DNA of 64,000 nucleotides from positions 3,410,001 through 3,474,000 of the forward strand of contig NZ_JAUSYK010000001.1 of NCBI RefSeq assembly GCF_030816855.1. Reading direction: 5' to 3'. The stretch is from Arthrobacter sp. B3I4 (GTDB lineage Bacteria > Actinomycetota > Actinomycetes > Actinomycetales > Micrococcaceae). Shown here one piece after another: positions 53,060 to 60,471 of the stretch (its first letter is position 1; every line of letters begins with the position of its first letter). A program made the translations under genes and the position numbers. Below the pieces are notes generated by a model. It was not told where the DNA came from. It did not search any database and saw only the letters and a list, made by a program, of their open reading frames with translations.

Positions 53060-54040
53060 TTAGTCAACGAGGCTCCGGCCGGTCAGGCGCAGGAAGACGT
53101 CCTCCAGTGAGGAGCGGCGCACCAGCGAGGTGACCGGGTGCAGGCCCCGGGAGGACACCTGTTCCAGCGCCGCTTCGCCGTCGTGGGCGTAAATGAGGAC
53201 GCGGTCCGGCAGGGTTTCCACGCGTTCGCCGATACCTTCGAGCTCGGCGCCGACGGTGGCGTTGCGTTCCGAGCCGAAGCGCAGTTCGAGGACCTCCCGG
53301 GTGGAGTACTCACGGATGAGGCTGGCCGGGGATCCCTCCGCCATGATCCTGCCCTTGTCCACCACGATCAGCCGGTCGCAGAGCTGCTCGGCCTCGTCCA
53401 TGTAGTGGGTGGTGAGGATCAGGGTGACGCCTTGTTCCTTGAGCCGGAACAGCCGGTCCCAGAGGATGTGGCGGGCCTGGGGGTCCAGGCCGGTGGTGGG
53501 TTCGTCCAGGAGCAGGATCCGTGGTTCGTTGATCAGGGACCGGGCGATCGTCAGGCGGCGCTTCATCCCGCCGGAGAGCGCGTCCACCTTGGACTTGGCC
53601 TTGTCGGTCAGCTGCGCAAACTCCAGCAGTTCATCGGCTTTGGGCTTCAGGTAGCTCATCGGCAGGCCGAAGTAGCGGCCGTAGACCAGCAGGTTGTCGC
53701 GGACCTTGAGTTCCTCGTCCAGGTTGTCCTGCTGCGGCACCACGCCAAGGTGCGCGCGGACCTCGGGCCCGTGCTGCTCCGGGTCCAGGCCCATGATGTT
53801 CAGGCTGCCGGAGGTCCGCTGTGAGACCCCGCCGATCATCTTCATGGTGGTGGACTTCCCGGCGCCGTTCGGGCCGAGCAGGCCGAAGGCTTCGCCGGCG
53901 GGCACGCGGAAGGAGATGCCGTCGACGGCGGTGACGTCGCCGTAGCTTTTGGTGAGGTTTTCGGCGGTGATGACGTACTGGAGGTCGCCGGTTTCGGCGA
54001 GACTGCTGACGGGGAAGTCTTTCGAGACAAGTTCGGACAC
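53060..54040 (-). CDS. ABC exporter ATP-binding protein (DrrA/NodI-type)
   Basis: The 326-residue ATPase has GPNGAGKSTTMKMIGG, LSGGMKRRLTIARSLI, ILLLDEPTTGLDPQ and the switch His in TTHYMDEAEQL, plus the C-terminal domain typical of DrrA (EDVFLRLTGRSL). GTG 54040 has TACCGT 7 nt upstream and fits a leaderless start; an upstream frame extension to 54103 is unsupported. It heads an operon with two ABC-2 permeases. Confidence 0.92.
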   Translation of the reverse strand: MSELVSKDFPVSSLAETGDLQYVITAENLTKSYGDVTAVDGISFRVPAGEAFGLLGPNGAGKSTTMKMIGGVSQRTSGSLNIMGLDPEQHGPEVRAHLGVVPQQDNLDEELKVRDNLLVYGRYFGLPMSYLKPKADELLEFAQLTDKAKSKVDALSGGMKRRLTIARSLINEPRILLLDEPTTGLDPQARHILWDRLFRLKEQGVTLILTTHYMDEAEQLCDRLIVVDKGRIMAEGSPASLIREYSTREVLELRFGSERNATVGAELEGIGERVETLPDRVLIYAHDGEAALEQVSSRGLHPVTSLVRRSSLEDVFLRLTGRSLVD

Positions 54041-54047
54041 CCGGAAC

Positions 54048-54053
54048 ACGGTA
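54048..54053 (-). promoter_or_regulatory. -10 hexamer of a leaderless promoter (ABC exporter ATPase)
   Basis: TACCGT ends 7 nt before GTG 54040. Confidence 0.4.
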
Positions 54054-54185
54054 CCCGCTCCGGGCAAACTATGAAAGAGTCTCTTCGTAAAAGTTCCGGT
54101 CACGTTTTAGACCGTCGGCCCGCAGGTGGCGGCAGCTGCCCGCGGCAGCTCGGCGCCGTCTGGGTGTGGAACGGCGGTTTAAGCG

Positions 54186-54226
54186 CCTCAGGGCGCCCGC
54201 TCCCGAGGGAGGGGGGCGCCCTGAGG
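54186..54226. terminator. Terminator downstream of folD
   Basis: A perfect 13-bp GC-rich stem (54186-54198 with 54214-54226) and a 15-nt loop, 9 nt after the folD stop on the minus strand. Confidence 0.8.
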
Positions 54227-54235
54227 GTTCTGGCT

Positions 54236-55192
54236 TTAGGCGGCGGCGTTCCCGGTGGCTGCGTGGCGTTCGGCGGTCTCCACGACGTTGGCCAGCAGCA
54301 TGGCGCGGGTCATCGGGCCCACTCCCCCGGGGTTCGGTGAGAGCCAGGCGGCGACGCCGGCCGCGGCGGGTTCAACGTCCCCGGTGACCACGGCCTTGCC
54401 GTTGCCGTCGTCGACCCGGCTGACACCGACGTCGAGCACGATCGCACCCGGTTTGAGGTCGGCTGCCTTGATCATGTGCGGCTGCCCGGCCGCGGCGATG
54501 ACGACGTCGGCCTGCCGGACTTCGGCGGGCAGGTCCACGGTGCCGGTGTGGGCCAGGATGACGGTCGCGTTGACGTCCTTGCGGGTCAGCAGCAGGCCCA
54601 CCGGACGGCCGATGGTCACGCCGCGGCCGACCACCAGGACGCGCTTGCCTTTCAGGTCGATCCCGTGCCGGGTCAGCAGCTCCACGCACCCCTTGGGTGT
54701 GCAGGGCAGCGGGGACTTCATCGGCCCGGCAACGTTGGCCACGAGCCGGCCCAGGTTCATCGGGTGCAGACCGTCGGCGTCCTTGTCCGGATCCATGGCC
54801 TCGAGGATGACGTCCTGGTCGATGTGCGCCGGCAGCGGCAGCTGCACGATGTAGCCGGTGCACTCCGGGTTCTCGTTGAGCTCCCGGACCACGGCCAGCA
54901 GTTCCTCCTGGCTCGTCTCTTCCGGCAGGTCGCGGCGGATTGAGGTGATGCCCACCTCGGCGCAGTCCTTGTGCTTGCCGCCCACGTACCAGGTGCTGCC
55001 CGGGTCGGAGCCGACGAGGATGGTGCCCAGCCCCGGGACGATTCCCTGGGCCTTGAGCGCGGCGACGCGTTCTGTCAGCTCGGCCTTGATCGCCGCCGCC
55101 GTCGCCTTGCCGTCGAGGATCCCGGCGGTGTGCGGCTGCGAAGGTGTGGAGTCTGCGGCGGCGTTTGCGGGTGTGGATTCGGTGGCGGTCAT
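54236..55192 (-). CDS. folD: Bifunctional methylenetetrahydrofolate dehydrogenase/cyclohydrolase FolD
   Basis: FolD interconverts 5,10-methylene-THF, 5,10-methenyl-THF and 10-formyl-THF. The 318-residue protein has the catalytic Tyr/Lys region ([16 protein letters not shown]), [13 protein letters not shown], the cofactor motif [14 protein letters not shown] and the family C-terminal [14 protein letters not shown]. An N-terminal 25-residue low-complexity lead is extra. ATG 55192 lies 5 nt after the glyA stop; the pair sits behind a ZTP riboswitch. Confidence 0.96.
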   Translation of the reverse strand: MTATESTPANAAADSTPSQPHTAGILDGKATAAAIKAELTERVAALKAQGIVPGLGTILVGSDPGSTWYVGGKHKDCAEVGITSIRRDLPEETSQEELLAVVRELNENPECTGYIVQLPLPAHIDQDVILEAMDPDKDADGLHPMNLGRLVANVAGPMKSPLPCTPKGCVELLTRHGIDLKGKRVLVVGRGVTIGRPVGLLLTRKDVNATVILAHTGTVDLPAEVRQADVVIAAAGQPHMIKAADLKPGAIVLDVGVSRVDDGNGKAVVTGDVEPAAAGVAAWLSPNPGGVGPMTRAMLLANVVETAERHAATGNAAA

Positions 55193-55197
55193 GCCGA

Positions 55198-56499
55198 TCA
55201 CCACTGCTCGTGCTGCGGGTACAGCGGGAAGTCGGCGGCGAGCTTGTCCACCCGCGCCTGCAGCGCTTCGACGTCGGCGCCGGAACCGGCCTTCAGCGCG
55301 GTGGCGATGATCTCTGCCACCTCGGTGAACTCCCCGGCGCCAAAGCCGCGGGTGGCCAGGGCGGGGGTGCCGATACGCAGGCCCGAGGTCACCATCGGCG
55401 GGCGCGGGTCGAACGGCACCGCGTTGCGGTTCACGGTGATGCCGACCGAGTGCAGCAGGTCTTCGGCTTCTTGGCCGTTCAGCTGGGAGTTGCGCAGGTC
55501 CACCAGCACCAGGTGCACGTCGGTCCCGCCGGTGAGGACGGAGACGCCGGCGTCGGCAAGGTCCGACTGGTTCAGCCGGTCTGCGATGATCCGGGCGCCT
55601 TCGAGGACGCGCTCCTGGCGCTCCTTGAACTCTTCGGTGCCGGCGATCTTGAAGGCCACAGCCTTGGCCGCGATCACGTGCATGAGCGGACCGCCCTGCT
55701 GGCCCGGGAAGACGTTGGAGTTGATCTTCTTGGCCCACTCCTCCTTGGCCAGGATCACGCCGGAGCGGGGACCGGCAAGGGTCTTGTGCACCGTGGAGGT
55801 GACGACGTCGGAGTACGGCACCGGGCTGGGGTGCAGTCCCGCGGCGACGAGGCCGGCGAAGTGCGCCATGTCGGTCCAGAGCAGCGCACCGACCTCGTCC
55901 GCAATCGAGCGGAAGGCCTCGAAGTCAAGGTGGCGGGGGTAGGCGGACCAGCCGGCAATGATGACCTGCGGCTTTTCGGCGAGCGCCTGCGTCCGGAGCT
56001 TGTCCATGTCGATCCCGAAGCTGTCTTCCTCGACCTGGTACGCGGCAACCTCGTAGAGCTTGCCGGAGAAGTTGAGCTTCATGCCGTGGGTAAGGTGTCC
56101 GCCGTGGGCCAGCGACAGACCCAGGATCTTGTCCCCCGGCTTGATCATGGCGGACAGCGCGGCGGCATTGGCCTGGGCGCCGGAGTGCGGCTGGACGTTG
56201 GCGAATTCGGCGCCGAAGAGTTCCTTCACCCGGTCGATCGCGAGCTGCTCGGCTACGTCGACGTACTCGCAGCCGCCGTAGTAGCGGCGGCCCGGGTAGC
56301 CCTCGGCGTATTTGTTGGTCAGGACCGAGCCCTGAGCCTCCATGACGGCGCGCGGCGCGAAGTTTTCGGAGGCGATCATCTCCAGGGTGCCGCGCTGGCG
56401 GCCGAGCTCCTGGTCCAGGACGGCGGCGATTTCGGGATCAAGTTCAGCGAGCGGCTGGTTGCTTACGGCTGCTGAGGAAAGGCGAAGGGAAGTAGTCAC
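55198..56499 (-). CDS. glyA: Serine hydroxymethyltransferase
   Basis: This PLP enzyme converts serine and THF to glycine and methylene-THF. The 433-residue protein has [32 protein letters not shown], the PLP lysine in [14 protein letters not shown] and the late [17 protein letters not shown] 56499 follows AGGAG; a TTG at 56520 is in frame but less likely. It is co-transcribed with folD, and the long leader holds the riboswitch. Confidence 0.96.
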   Translation of the reverse strand: MTTSLRLSSAAVSNQPLAELDPEIAAVLDQELGRQRGTLEMIASENFAPRAVMEAQGSVLTNKYAEGYPGRRYYGGCEYVDVAEQLAIDRVKELFGAEFANVQPHSGAQANAAALSAMIKPGDKILGLSLAHGGHLTHGMKLNFSGKLYEVAAYQVEEDSFGIDMDKLRTQALAEKPQVIIAGWSAYPRHLDFEAFRSIADEVGALLWTDMAHFAGLVAAGLHPSPVPYSDVVTSTVHKTLAGPRSGVILAKEEWAKKINSNVFPGQQGGPLMHVIAAKAVAFKIAGTEEFKERQERVLEGARIIADRLNQSDLADAGVSVLTGGTDVHLVLVDLRNSQLNGQEAEDLLHSVGITVNRNAVPFDPRPPMVTSGLRIGTPALATRGFGAGEFTEVAEIIATALKAGSGADVEALQARVDKLAADFPLYPQHEQW

Positions 56500-56640
56500 G
56501 AAGAACTCCTGGCTTGGCAACGGTCACTGCTTAAGGTCAGGTTACCGGCTGGCCCGCCGCCGCGCCGCTAAATTACGGGCCCCGGCGAAGGGATCCGTAC
56601 AGCGGCCGCAGCACCCCTAGAGAGGTACCACCGGCGGGTT

Positions 56641-56656
56641 GGCAGCGAAGGCTGCC
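56641..56656 (-). other. Hairpin downstream of the ZTP aptamer
   Basis: A perfect 6-bp hairpin (GGCAGC-CTTC-GCTGCC on the minus strand) lies just after the aptamer and may form part of the expression platform. No U-tract follows, so an intrinsic terminator is uncertain. Confidence 0.4.
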
Positions 56657-56671
56657 GACCGGAAAACATGA

Positions 56672-56752
56672 CCCTCGGCCCAGGCGTACGATCCGTGGTC
56701 TGCGTGCGTGCCGCTCCCTGGTGGTTACCCACCCAACGCCAGTTGCGACAAA
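56672..56752 (-). ncRNA. ZTP (pfl) riboswitch upstream of glyA-folD
   Basis: The minus-strand leader contains the two conserved halves of the pfl/ZTP aptamer: GTCGCAACTGGCG followed by GGGTGGGTAACCACC and AGGGAGCG, then after a variable linker CGCCTGGGCC. ZTP/ZMP riboswitches sense AICAR ribotides, which accumulate when 10-formyl-THF is scarce, and commonly control glyA, folD and purine genes. The leader from here to glyA is about 170 nt. Assignment is by motif recognition, not a covariance search. Confidence 0.85.
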
Positions 56753-56776
56753 GACAAGGGTATCCCAGCCCGCCGG

Positions 56777-56782
56777 TAGGCT
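56777..56782 (+). promoter_or_regulatory. -10 hexamer of a leaderless promoter (purU)
   Basis: TAGGCT ends 7 nt before GTG 56790. Confidence 0.5.
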
Positions 56783-56789
56783 TTCCTTC

Positions 56790-57650
56790 GTGACTGACGA
56801 CCAGCTGACTGCCTCCTATGTCCTGACTCTCTCCTGCCCGGACCGGCCCGGAATCGTGCACGCCGTGGCCGGCGCCCTGCTCGTGGCCGGCTGCAACATT
56901 ACGGATTCGCAGCAGTACGGCAGCCAGGGCACCGGAACCTTTTTTATGCGGGTGGAAGCAACGACGGCGTCCCCGCCGGCCCACCTGCACGCGGCGCTGG
57001 CACCCGTGGCCCAGGCGTTCGGCATGCAGTGGAACCTCAACCCGGCCGGCCGCAGGATCCGCACCCTGCTGATGGCCAGCACCTCCGCGCACTGCCTCAA
57101 CGACCTGCTGTTCCTGCAGCGCTCCGGCACCCTGCCGATCGAGATTCCGGCCATCGTCTCGAACCACCGGGACCTCGCCGGCCTGGCCGAGTTCTACGGC
57201 ATCCCCTTCCACCACATCCCCGTCACGAAGGACACCAAGGCGGCGGCCGAGGATGCGCTGCGCCGGCTCATGGCCGAGCATGACATCGAGCTCACGGTCC
57301 TGGCCCGCTACATGCAGATCCTCTCCGACGAGCTCTGCGCCGAGCTCTCCGGCAAGGCGATCAACATCCACCACTCCTTCCTGCCCTCCTTCAAGGGGGC
57401 CAAGCCGTACCACCAGGCCCACGCCCGCGGGGTGAAGCTGATCGGCGCGACCGCACACTACGTCACCGCTGCCCTGGACGAGGGACCCATCATCGAGCAG
57501 GAAGTCATCCGGGTGGACCATCGGCGCACGGCCGAGCAGTTCGTCCAGATGGGCCGCGACGTCGAGGGCCGCACGCTGGCCCAGGCCGTGCAGTGGCACG
57601 CCGAACACCGGGTGCTGCTGGACGGCAACCGGACGGTGGTCTTCAGCTAG
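56790..57650 (+). CDS. purU: Formyltetrahydrofolate deformylase
   Basis: PurU hydrolyses 10-formyl-THF to formate and THF. The 286-residue protein has an N-terminal ACT domain (LSCPDRPGIVHAVAGALL) and a C-terminal formyltransferase-fold domain with LARYMQILSDELC, the catalytic INIHHSFLPSFKGAKPYHQA and GATAHYVTAALDEGPII. GTG 56790 is supported by TAGGCT 7 nt upstream. It is divergent from the ZTP-controlled glyA-folD pair, so this locus covers both making and releasing formyl-THF. Confidence 0.95.
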   Translation: MTDDQLTASYVLTLSCPDRPGIVHAVAGALLVAGCNITDSQQYGSQGTGTFFMRVEATTASPPAHLHAALAPVAQAFGMQWNLNPAGRRIRTLLMASTSAHCLNDLLFLQRSGTLPIEIPAIVSNHRDLAGLAEFYGIPFHHIPVTKDTKAAAEDALRRLMAEHDIELTVLARYMQILSDELCAELSGKAINIHHSFLPSFKGAKPYHQAHARGVKLIGATAHYVTAALDEGPIIEQEVIRVDHRRTAEQFVQMGRDVEGRTLAQAVQWHAEHRVLLDGNRTVVFS

Positions 57651-57711
57651 GCTTCCCTGCCGGGGTCCGGGCGCTGCTCCGCCGGGGCTTGTCCCGGACG
57701 CGGCGCGGCCC

Positions 57712-57717
57712 TTAACT
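57712..57717 (+). promoter_or_regulatory. Possible -10 hexamer before the methyltransferase-like gene
   Basis: TTAACT ends 6 nt before ATG 57724. A GGAG also lies there, so either a leaderless or a short-leader start is possible. Confidence 0.3.
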
Positions 57718-57723
57718 GGAGCC

Positions 57724-58149
57724 ATGACATCACCGCGGACAGATCAGCTGGCAGATTTCGTCGCCCTGCTCAAGGCCGAGGGCCGGCGGAGCGTGCTGGG
57801 CGTGGACTGCGGCACCGGGGCGGACGGGCTTCTCGTTGTCCGTGCCGGCCTGCACTTCACCGGGGTGGACGCTTCGGAAGAGAACATCCATGCCGCGCGC
57901 GCCCGCGGCCTGTCGGCGTCGGTGGCAACCGGCCGGTCGCTGCCCTTCGCAGACGGCGCGTTCACCGCCGTCTGGGCCGTCGACGCACTGGCGGAACTGC
58001 CAGCCGGCGCACGGAACGACGTCGTCCGCGAGCTGCGGCGCGTGGCCGAACCCGGCGCGCCGATCGCCGTCGTCCTCCCCGAGCCCGGCCTGGTCCCCGA
58101 AGACCCCGGCCTCGGCCCGGGCTTCGCCGTCCTCCGCACCCCCGCCTAA
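57724..58149 (+). CDS. Short class I SAM-dependent methyltransferase-like protein
   Basis: The 141-residue protein has motif I-like VLGVDCGTGADGL, motif II TGVDASEENI with the acidic residue, LPFADGAFTAVWAVDAL and a post-motif LRRVAEPGAPIAVVLPEPG. It ends soon after, so it lacks the C-terminal half of normal methyltransferases (usually 200-270 residues). It could be a minimal or a decayed enzyme. The tandem arrays begin 7 bp after its stop codon, so a repeat-associated truncation is possible. Confidence 0.75.
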   Translation: MTSPRTDQLADFVALLKAEGRRSVLGVDCGTGADGLLVVRAGLHFTGVDASEENIHAARARGLSASVATGRSLPFADGAFTAVWAVDALAELPAGARNDVVRELRRVAEPGAPIAVVLPEPGLVPEDPGLGPGFAVLRTPA

Positions 58150-58156
58150 AGCCCCA

Positions 58157-58284
58157 CCCTCCCTCACCTCCGGCCGCCTTCCCCCCAACCCTCCCTCACC
58201 TCCGGCCACCTTCCCCCCAACCCTCCCTCACCTCCGGCCGCCTTCCCCCTGACCCTCCCTCACCTCCGGCCGCCTTTCCGCAGA
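58157..58284. repeat. 32-bp tandem array, four units (array A)
   Basis: Units start at 58157, 58189, 58221 and 58253, each beginning CCCTCCCTCACCTCCGGCC. Units differ by a few bases. The reverse complement contains GTGAGGGAGG, related to the core of array B. Confidence 0.9.
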
Positions 58285-58285
58285 A

Positions 58286-58501
58286 CCGCCAAACTTGAGG
58301 GAGCGTCACGCCCAATAACCGCCAAACCTGAGGGAGCGTCACCCCCAATAACCGCCAAACCTGAGGGAGCGTCACCCCCAATAACCGCCAAACCTGAGGG
58401 AGCGTCACCCCCAATAACCGCCAAACCTGAGGGAGCGTCACCCCCAATAACGGCCAAACCTGAGGGAGCGTCACGTCCACAACCGCCGGATCTGTGGGAG
58501 G
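58286..58501. repeat. 33-bp tandem array, six units plus a partial (array B)
   Basis: Units start at 58286, 58319, 58352, 58385, 58418 and 58451, each beginning CCGCCAAACCTGAGGGAGCG (first unit has ACTTGAGG). Middle units are identical while edge units diverge. There are no spacers, so it is not CRISPR. Confidence 0.92.
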
Positions 58502-58524
58502 GGTCCATAGGAGGGTCGGTGTTC

Positions 58525-58530
58525 TAGGCT
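58525..58530 (+). promoter_or_regulatory. -10 hexamer of a leaderless promoter (gamma carbonic anhydrase gene)
   Basis: TAGGCT ends 6 nt before ATG 58537, only about 24 nt after the repeat array. Confidence 0.5.
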
Positions 58531-58536
58531 GAAGCC

Positions 58537-59055
58537 ATGACTCCCGTTTACGCCTTCGCCGGTGACACCCCCGTTATCCACGACTCCGCTTTCATTGCCC
58601 CGAGCGCCTCGGTGATCGGCAAAGCCACGATGGCGGAGAACTCCAGCGCTTTCTACGGCGTCTCGGTCAGGGCCGATACCGCCGCCATCAGCGTCGGCGC
58701 GGGCACCAACCTGCAAGACAACGTCGTGCTGCACGCCGACCCGGACTTCCCCTGCATGGTCGGGGCGCGGGTCAGCGTCGGCCACAGCGCCGTCGTTCAC
58801 GGCTGCACGGTCGAGGACGACTGCCTGATCGGCATGAGTGCCACCATCCTCAACGGGGCGGTGATCGGCGCGGGCTCCCTCGTGGCGGCCGGCGCCGTCG
58901 TCCTCGAGGGCACGGTCGTCCCGCCGCGCTCACTGGTCGCCGGGGTGCCGGCGAAGGTGCGCCGGGAACTGAGTGATGAGGAGTTCGACGGCGTCCGGCA
59001 CAACGCCGCGCACTACCAGGAACTCGCCCGCGCACACCGCGAACTGCACGCCTGA
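58537..59055 (+). CDS. Gamma carbonic anhydrase family protein
   Basis: The 172-residue left-handed beta-helix protein has hexapeptide repeats (AENSSAFYGVSVRAD, ISVGAGTNLQDNVVLHAD, VSVGHSAVVHGCTVEDDCLIGMS) and the three His ligands expected for the metal (VLHAD, VGHSAVVHGC). Members (CamH/YrdA/PaaY-like) may hydrate CO2 or hydrolyse thioesters; activity is not established from sequence. Start ATG 58537 is supported by the TAGGCT hexamer. Confidence 0.9.
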   Translation: MTPVYAFAGDTPVIHDSAFIAPSASVIGKATMAENSSAFYGVSVRADTAAISVGAGTNLQDNVVLHADPDFPCMVGARVSVGHSAVVHGCTVEDDCLIGMSATILNGAVIGAGSLVAAGAVVLEGTVVPPRSLVAGVPAKVRRELSDEEFDGVRHNAAHYQELARAHRELHA

Positions 59056-59100
59056 CGTGGGCACGGCGACGGCTCCTCCCGGCGCGCCACGCTCGCCCCT

Positions 59101-59124
59101 GTTGCGTTAACTTCTTGACTACAA
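59101..59124 (+). promoter_or_regulatory. 24-bp box before the ROK gene (candidate ROK operator, copy 1)
   Basis: GTTGCGTTAA-N3-CTTGAC-N-ACAA; 20 fixed positions are identical in the copy at 60360-60383. TTGACT inside it could serve as a -35 element. Confidence 0.65.
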
Positions 59125-59150
59125 GCAGGTGATGGGGCACGCTTTCTTGC

Positions 59151-60341
59151 ATGCCCTCACCAACGCGCTCAACGAGGAGCCGCACTAGAAACCCCGGGTC
59201 GCAGTCCGCCCTCCGGCATTTGAACCAGCAGCGAATCATCGAATGCCTGCTGGCAGGCCCCTCCACCCAGGCCGAACTGGCCCGGCAGACCGGCCTCTCC
59301 ACGGCCACGGTGTCAAACATCGTCAAGATCATGCAGGACGCGGGGCTGGCGTCGACGGAGCCCACCACCAGCTCCGGACGCCGGGCGCTGAACGTCCGGC
59401 TCAACAGCAACGGCGCCGTCGCGGTCGGCATTGACTTCGGCCGGCGCCACCTCCGGGTAGTGCTCGCCTCGCTCAGCTACCACGTCCTGGCGGAGGAACT
59501 GGTCCTGCTCCCCCTGGGCCACCACGCGGAGGAGGGCATCGCCGCCGCCGTCGCCGTGCTGGACCGGCTGCTGGCCACAAGCGGGGTGGAACGCAGCGCC
59601 CTGGTGGGTGCCGGCGTCGGCATCCCCGGGCCCATCGACCGCCGCACCGGCACCGTCGCACAGGGCGCCATCCTGCCCGAATGGGTGGGTATCAACATCC
59701 TCAAACGGCTCGAAGAAGCGCTGGAACTGCCGGTCTTTGTCGACAACGACGCCAACCTGGGGGCCTTGTCCGAGGTCACCTGGGGCCCGCACGGCGGGGT
59801 CAGCAACCTCTTGTTCCTCAAGATCGGCTCCGGCATCGGTGCCGGGCTGATCCTGAACGGCATGCCCTACTACGGCAACGTCGGCATCACCGGCGAAATC
59901 GGCCACGCCACGATTCACGAACACGGCCTGGTCTGCCGCTGCGGAAACCGCGGCTGCCTGGAAACCATCGCCTCCACCACGACCATGCTCGAACTCCTTG
60001 GCCGCGGCGAGGACAAGCCGCTGACCAGCGAGGACATCGTCCGCAAGGCCCTGGCGCGCGACTCCGCGACGCTTCGGGTGGTGGACGACGCCGGCCTCGC
60101 CGCCGGGCGCGCGCTGGGCAACGTCGCCAACCTTATCAACCCGGAAGTGATCGTCGTCGGCGGCCCGCTGGCCGGGCTGGGCGAGCTGTTGCTGGACCCG
60201 ATCCGGCGCGGCCTGGTCCGGCACGCCGTTCCCGTTATCGGCGACACCACCACGCTCACCATGTCCTCGCTCGGCGACCGGGCCGAGGCACTCGGGGCAA
60301 CTTCCCTGGTGTTCCAGCACGCCGGAATCCGGCGCAGCTGA
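59151..60341 (+). CDS. ROK family transcriptional regulator
   Basis: The 396-residue protein has an N-terminal winged helix (NQQRIIECLLAGPSTQAELA, STATVSNIVKIM) and a C-terminal ROK sugar-kinase-like domain with GIDFGRRHLRVV, PVFVDNDANLGAL, KIGSGIGAGLILNG and the zinc motif CRCGNRGCLET. Such proteins (XylR/NagC group) repress sugar uptake operons and respond to the sugar. It is immediately upstream of a sugar ABC operon and shares a 24-bp box with it, so it is probably the autoregulated repressor of that operon. Confidence 0.92.
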   Translation: MPSPTRSTRSRTRNPGSQSALRHLNQQRIIECLLAGPSTQAELARQTGLSTATVSNIVKIMQDAGLASTEPTTSSGRRALNVRLNSNGAVAVGIDFGRRHLRVVLASLSYHVLAEELVLLPLGHHAEEGIAAAVAVLDRLLATSGVERSALVGAGVGIPGPIDRRTGTVAQGAILPEWVGINILKRLEEALELPVFVDNDANLGALSEVTWGPHGGVSNLLFLKIGSGIGAGLILNGMPYYGNVGITGEIGHATIHEHGLVCRCGNRGCLETIASTTTMLELLGRGEDKPLTSEDIVRKALARDSATLRVVDDAGLAAGRALGNVANLINPEVIVVGGPLAGLGELLLDPIRRGLVRHAVPVIGDTTTLTMSSLGDRAEALGATSLVFQHAGIRRS

Positions 60342-60359
60342 CGAAGCCGTTACCGGGCC

Positions 60360-60402
60360 GTTGCGTTAAAGACTTGACGACAATGGCGTGATCCAGTTTA
60401 CT
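60360..60402 (+). promoter_or_regulatory. 24-bp box (copy 2) with promoter of the sugar ABC operon
   Basis: GTTGCGTTAA-N3-CTTGAC-N-ACAA (60360-60383) contains the -35 TTGACG (60374-60379); with 17-nt spacing TTTACT (60397-60402) is the -10. A repressor bound here would block the promoter. Confidence 0.65.
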
Positions 60403-60471
60403 TTTCCATCAGACGGCCCTGCGGTTTGCAGGGGCGGACAACGAAGTCATGCATTGGAGGCGTAAGGGCAG

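Noticed and set aside
54236..55738. FolD with a 180-residue N-terminal extension
   Set aside because: The extension is glyA read in another frame; ATG 55192 gives the family length and lies 5 nt after the glyA stop.
58157..58501. Possible CRISPR array
   Set aside because: Units are contiguous with no variable spacers, and no cas gene is present in the window.
58196..58508. Open frames through the tandem arrays with repeated VTLPQVWRLLG-type peptides
   Set aside because: They are produced by the DNA repeats, with no start signal, no family match and no non-repeat sequence.
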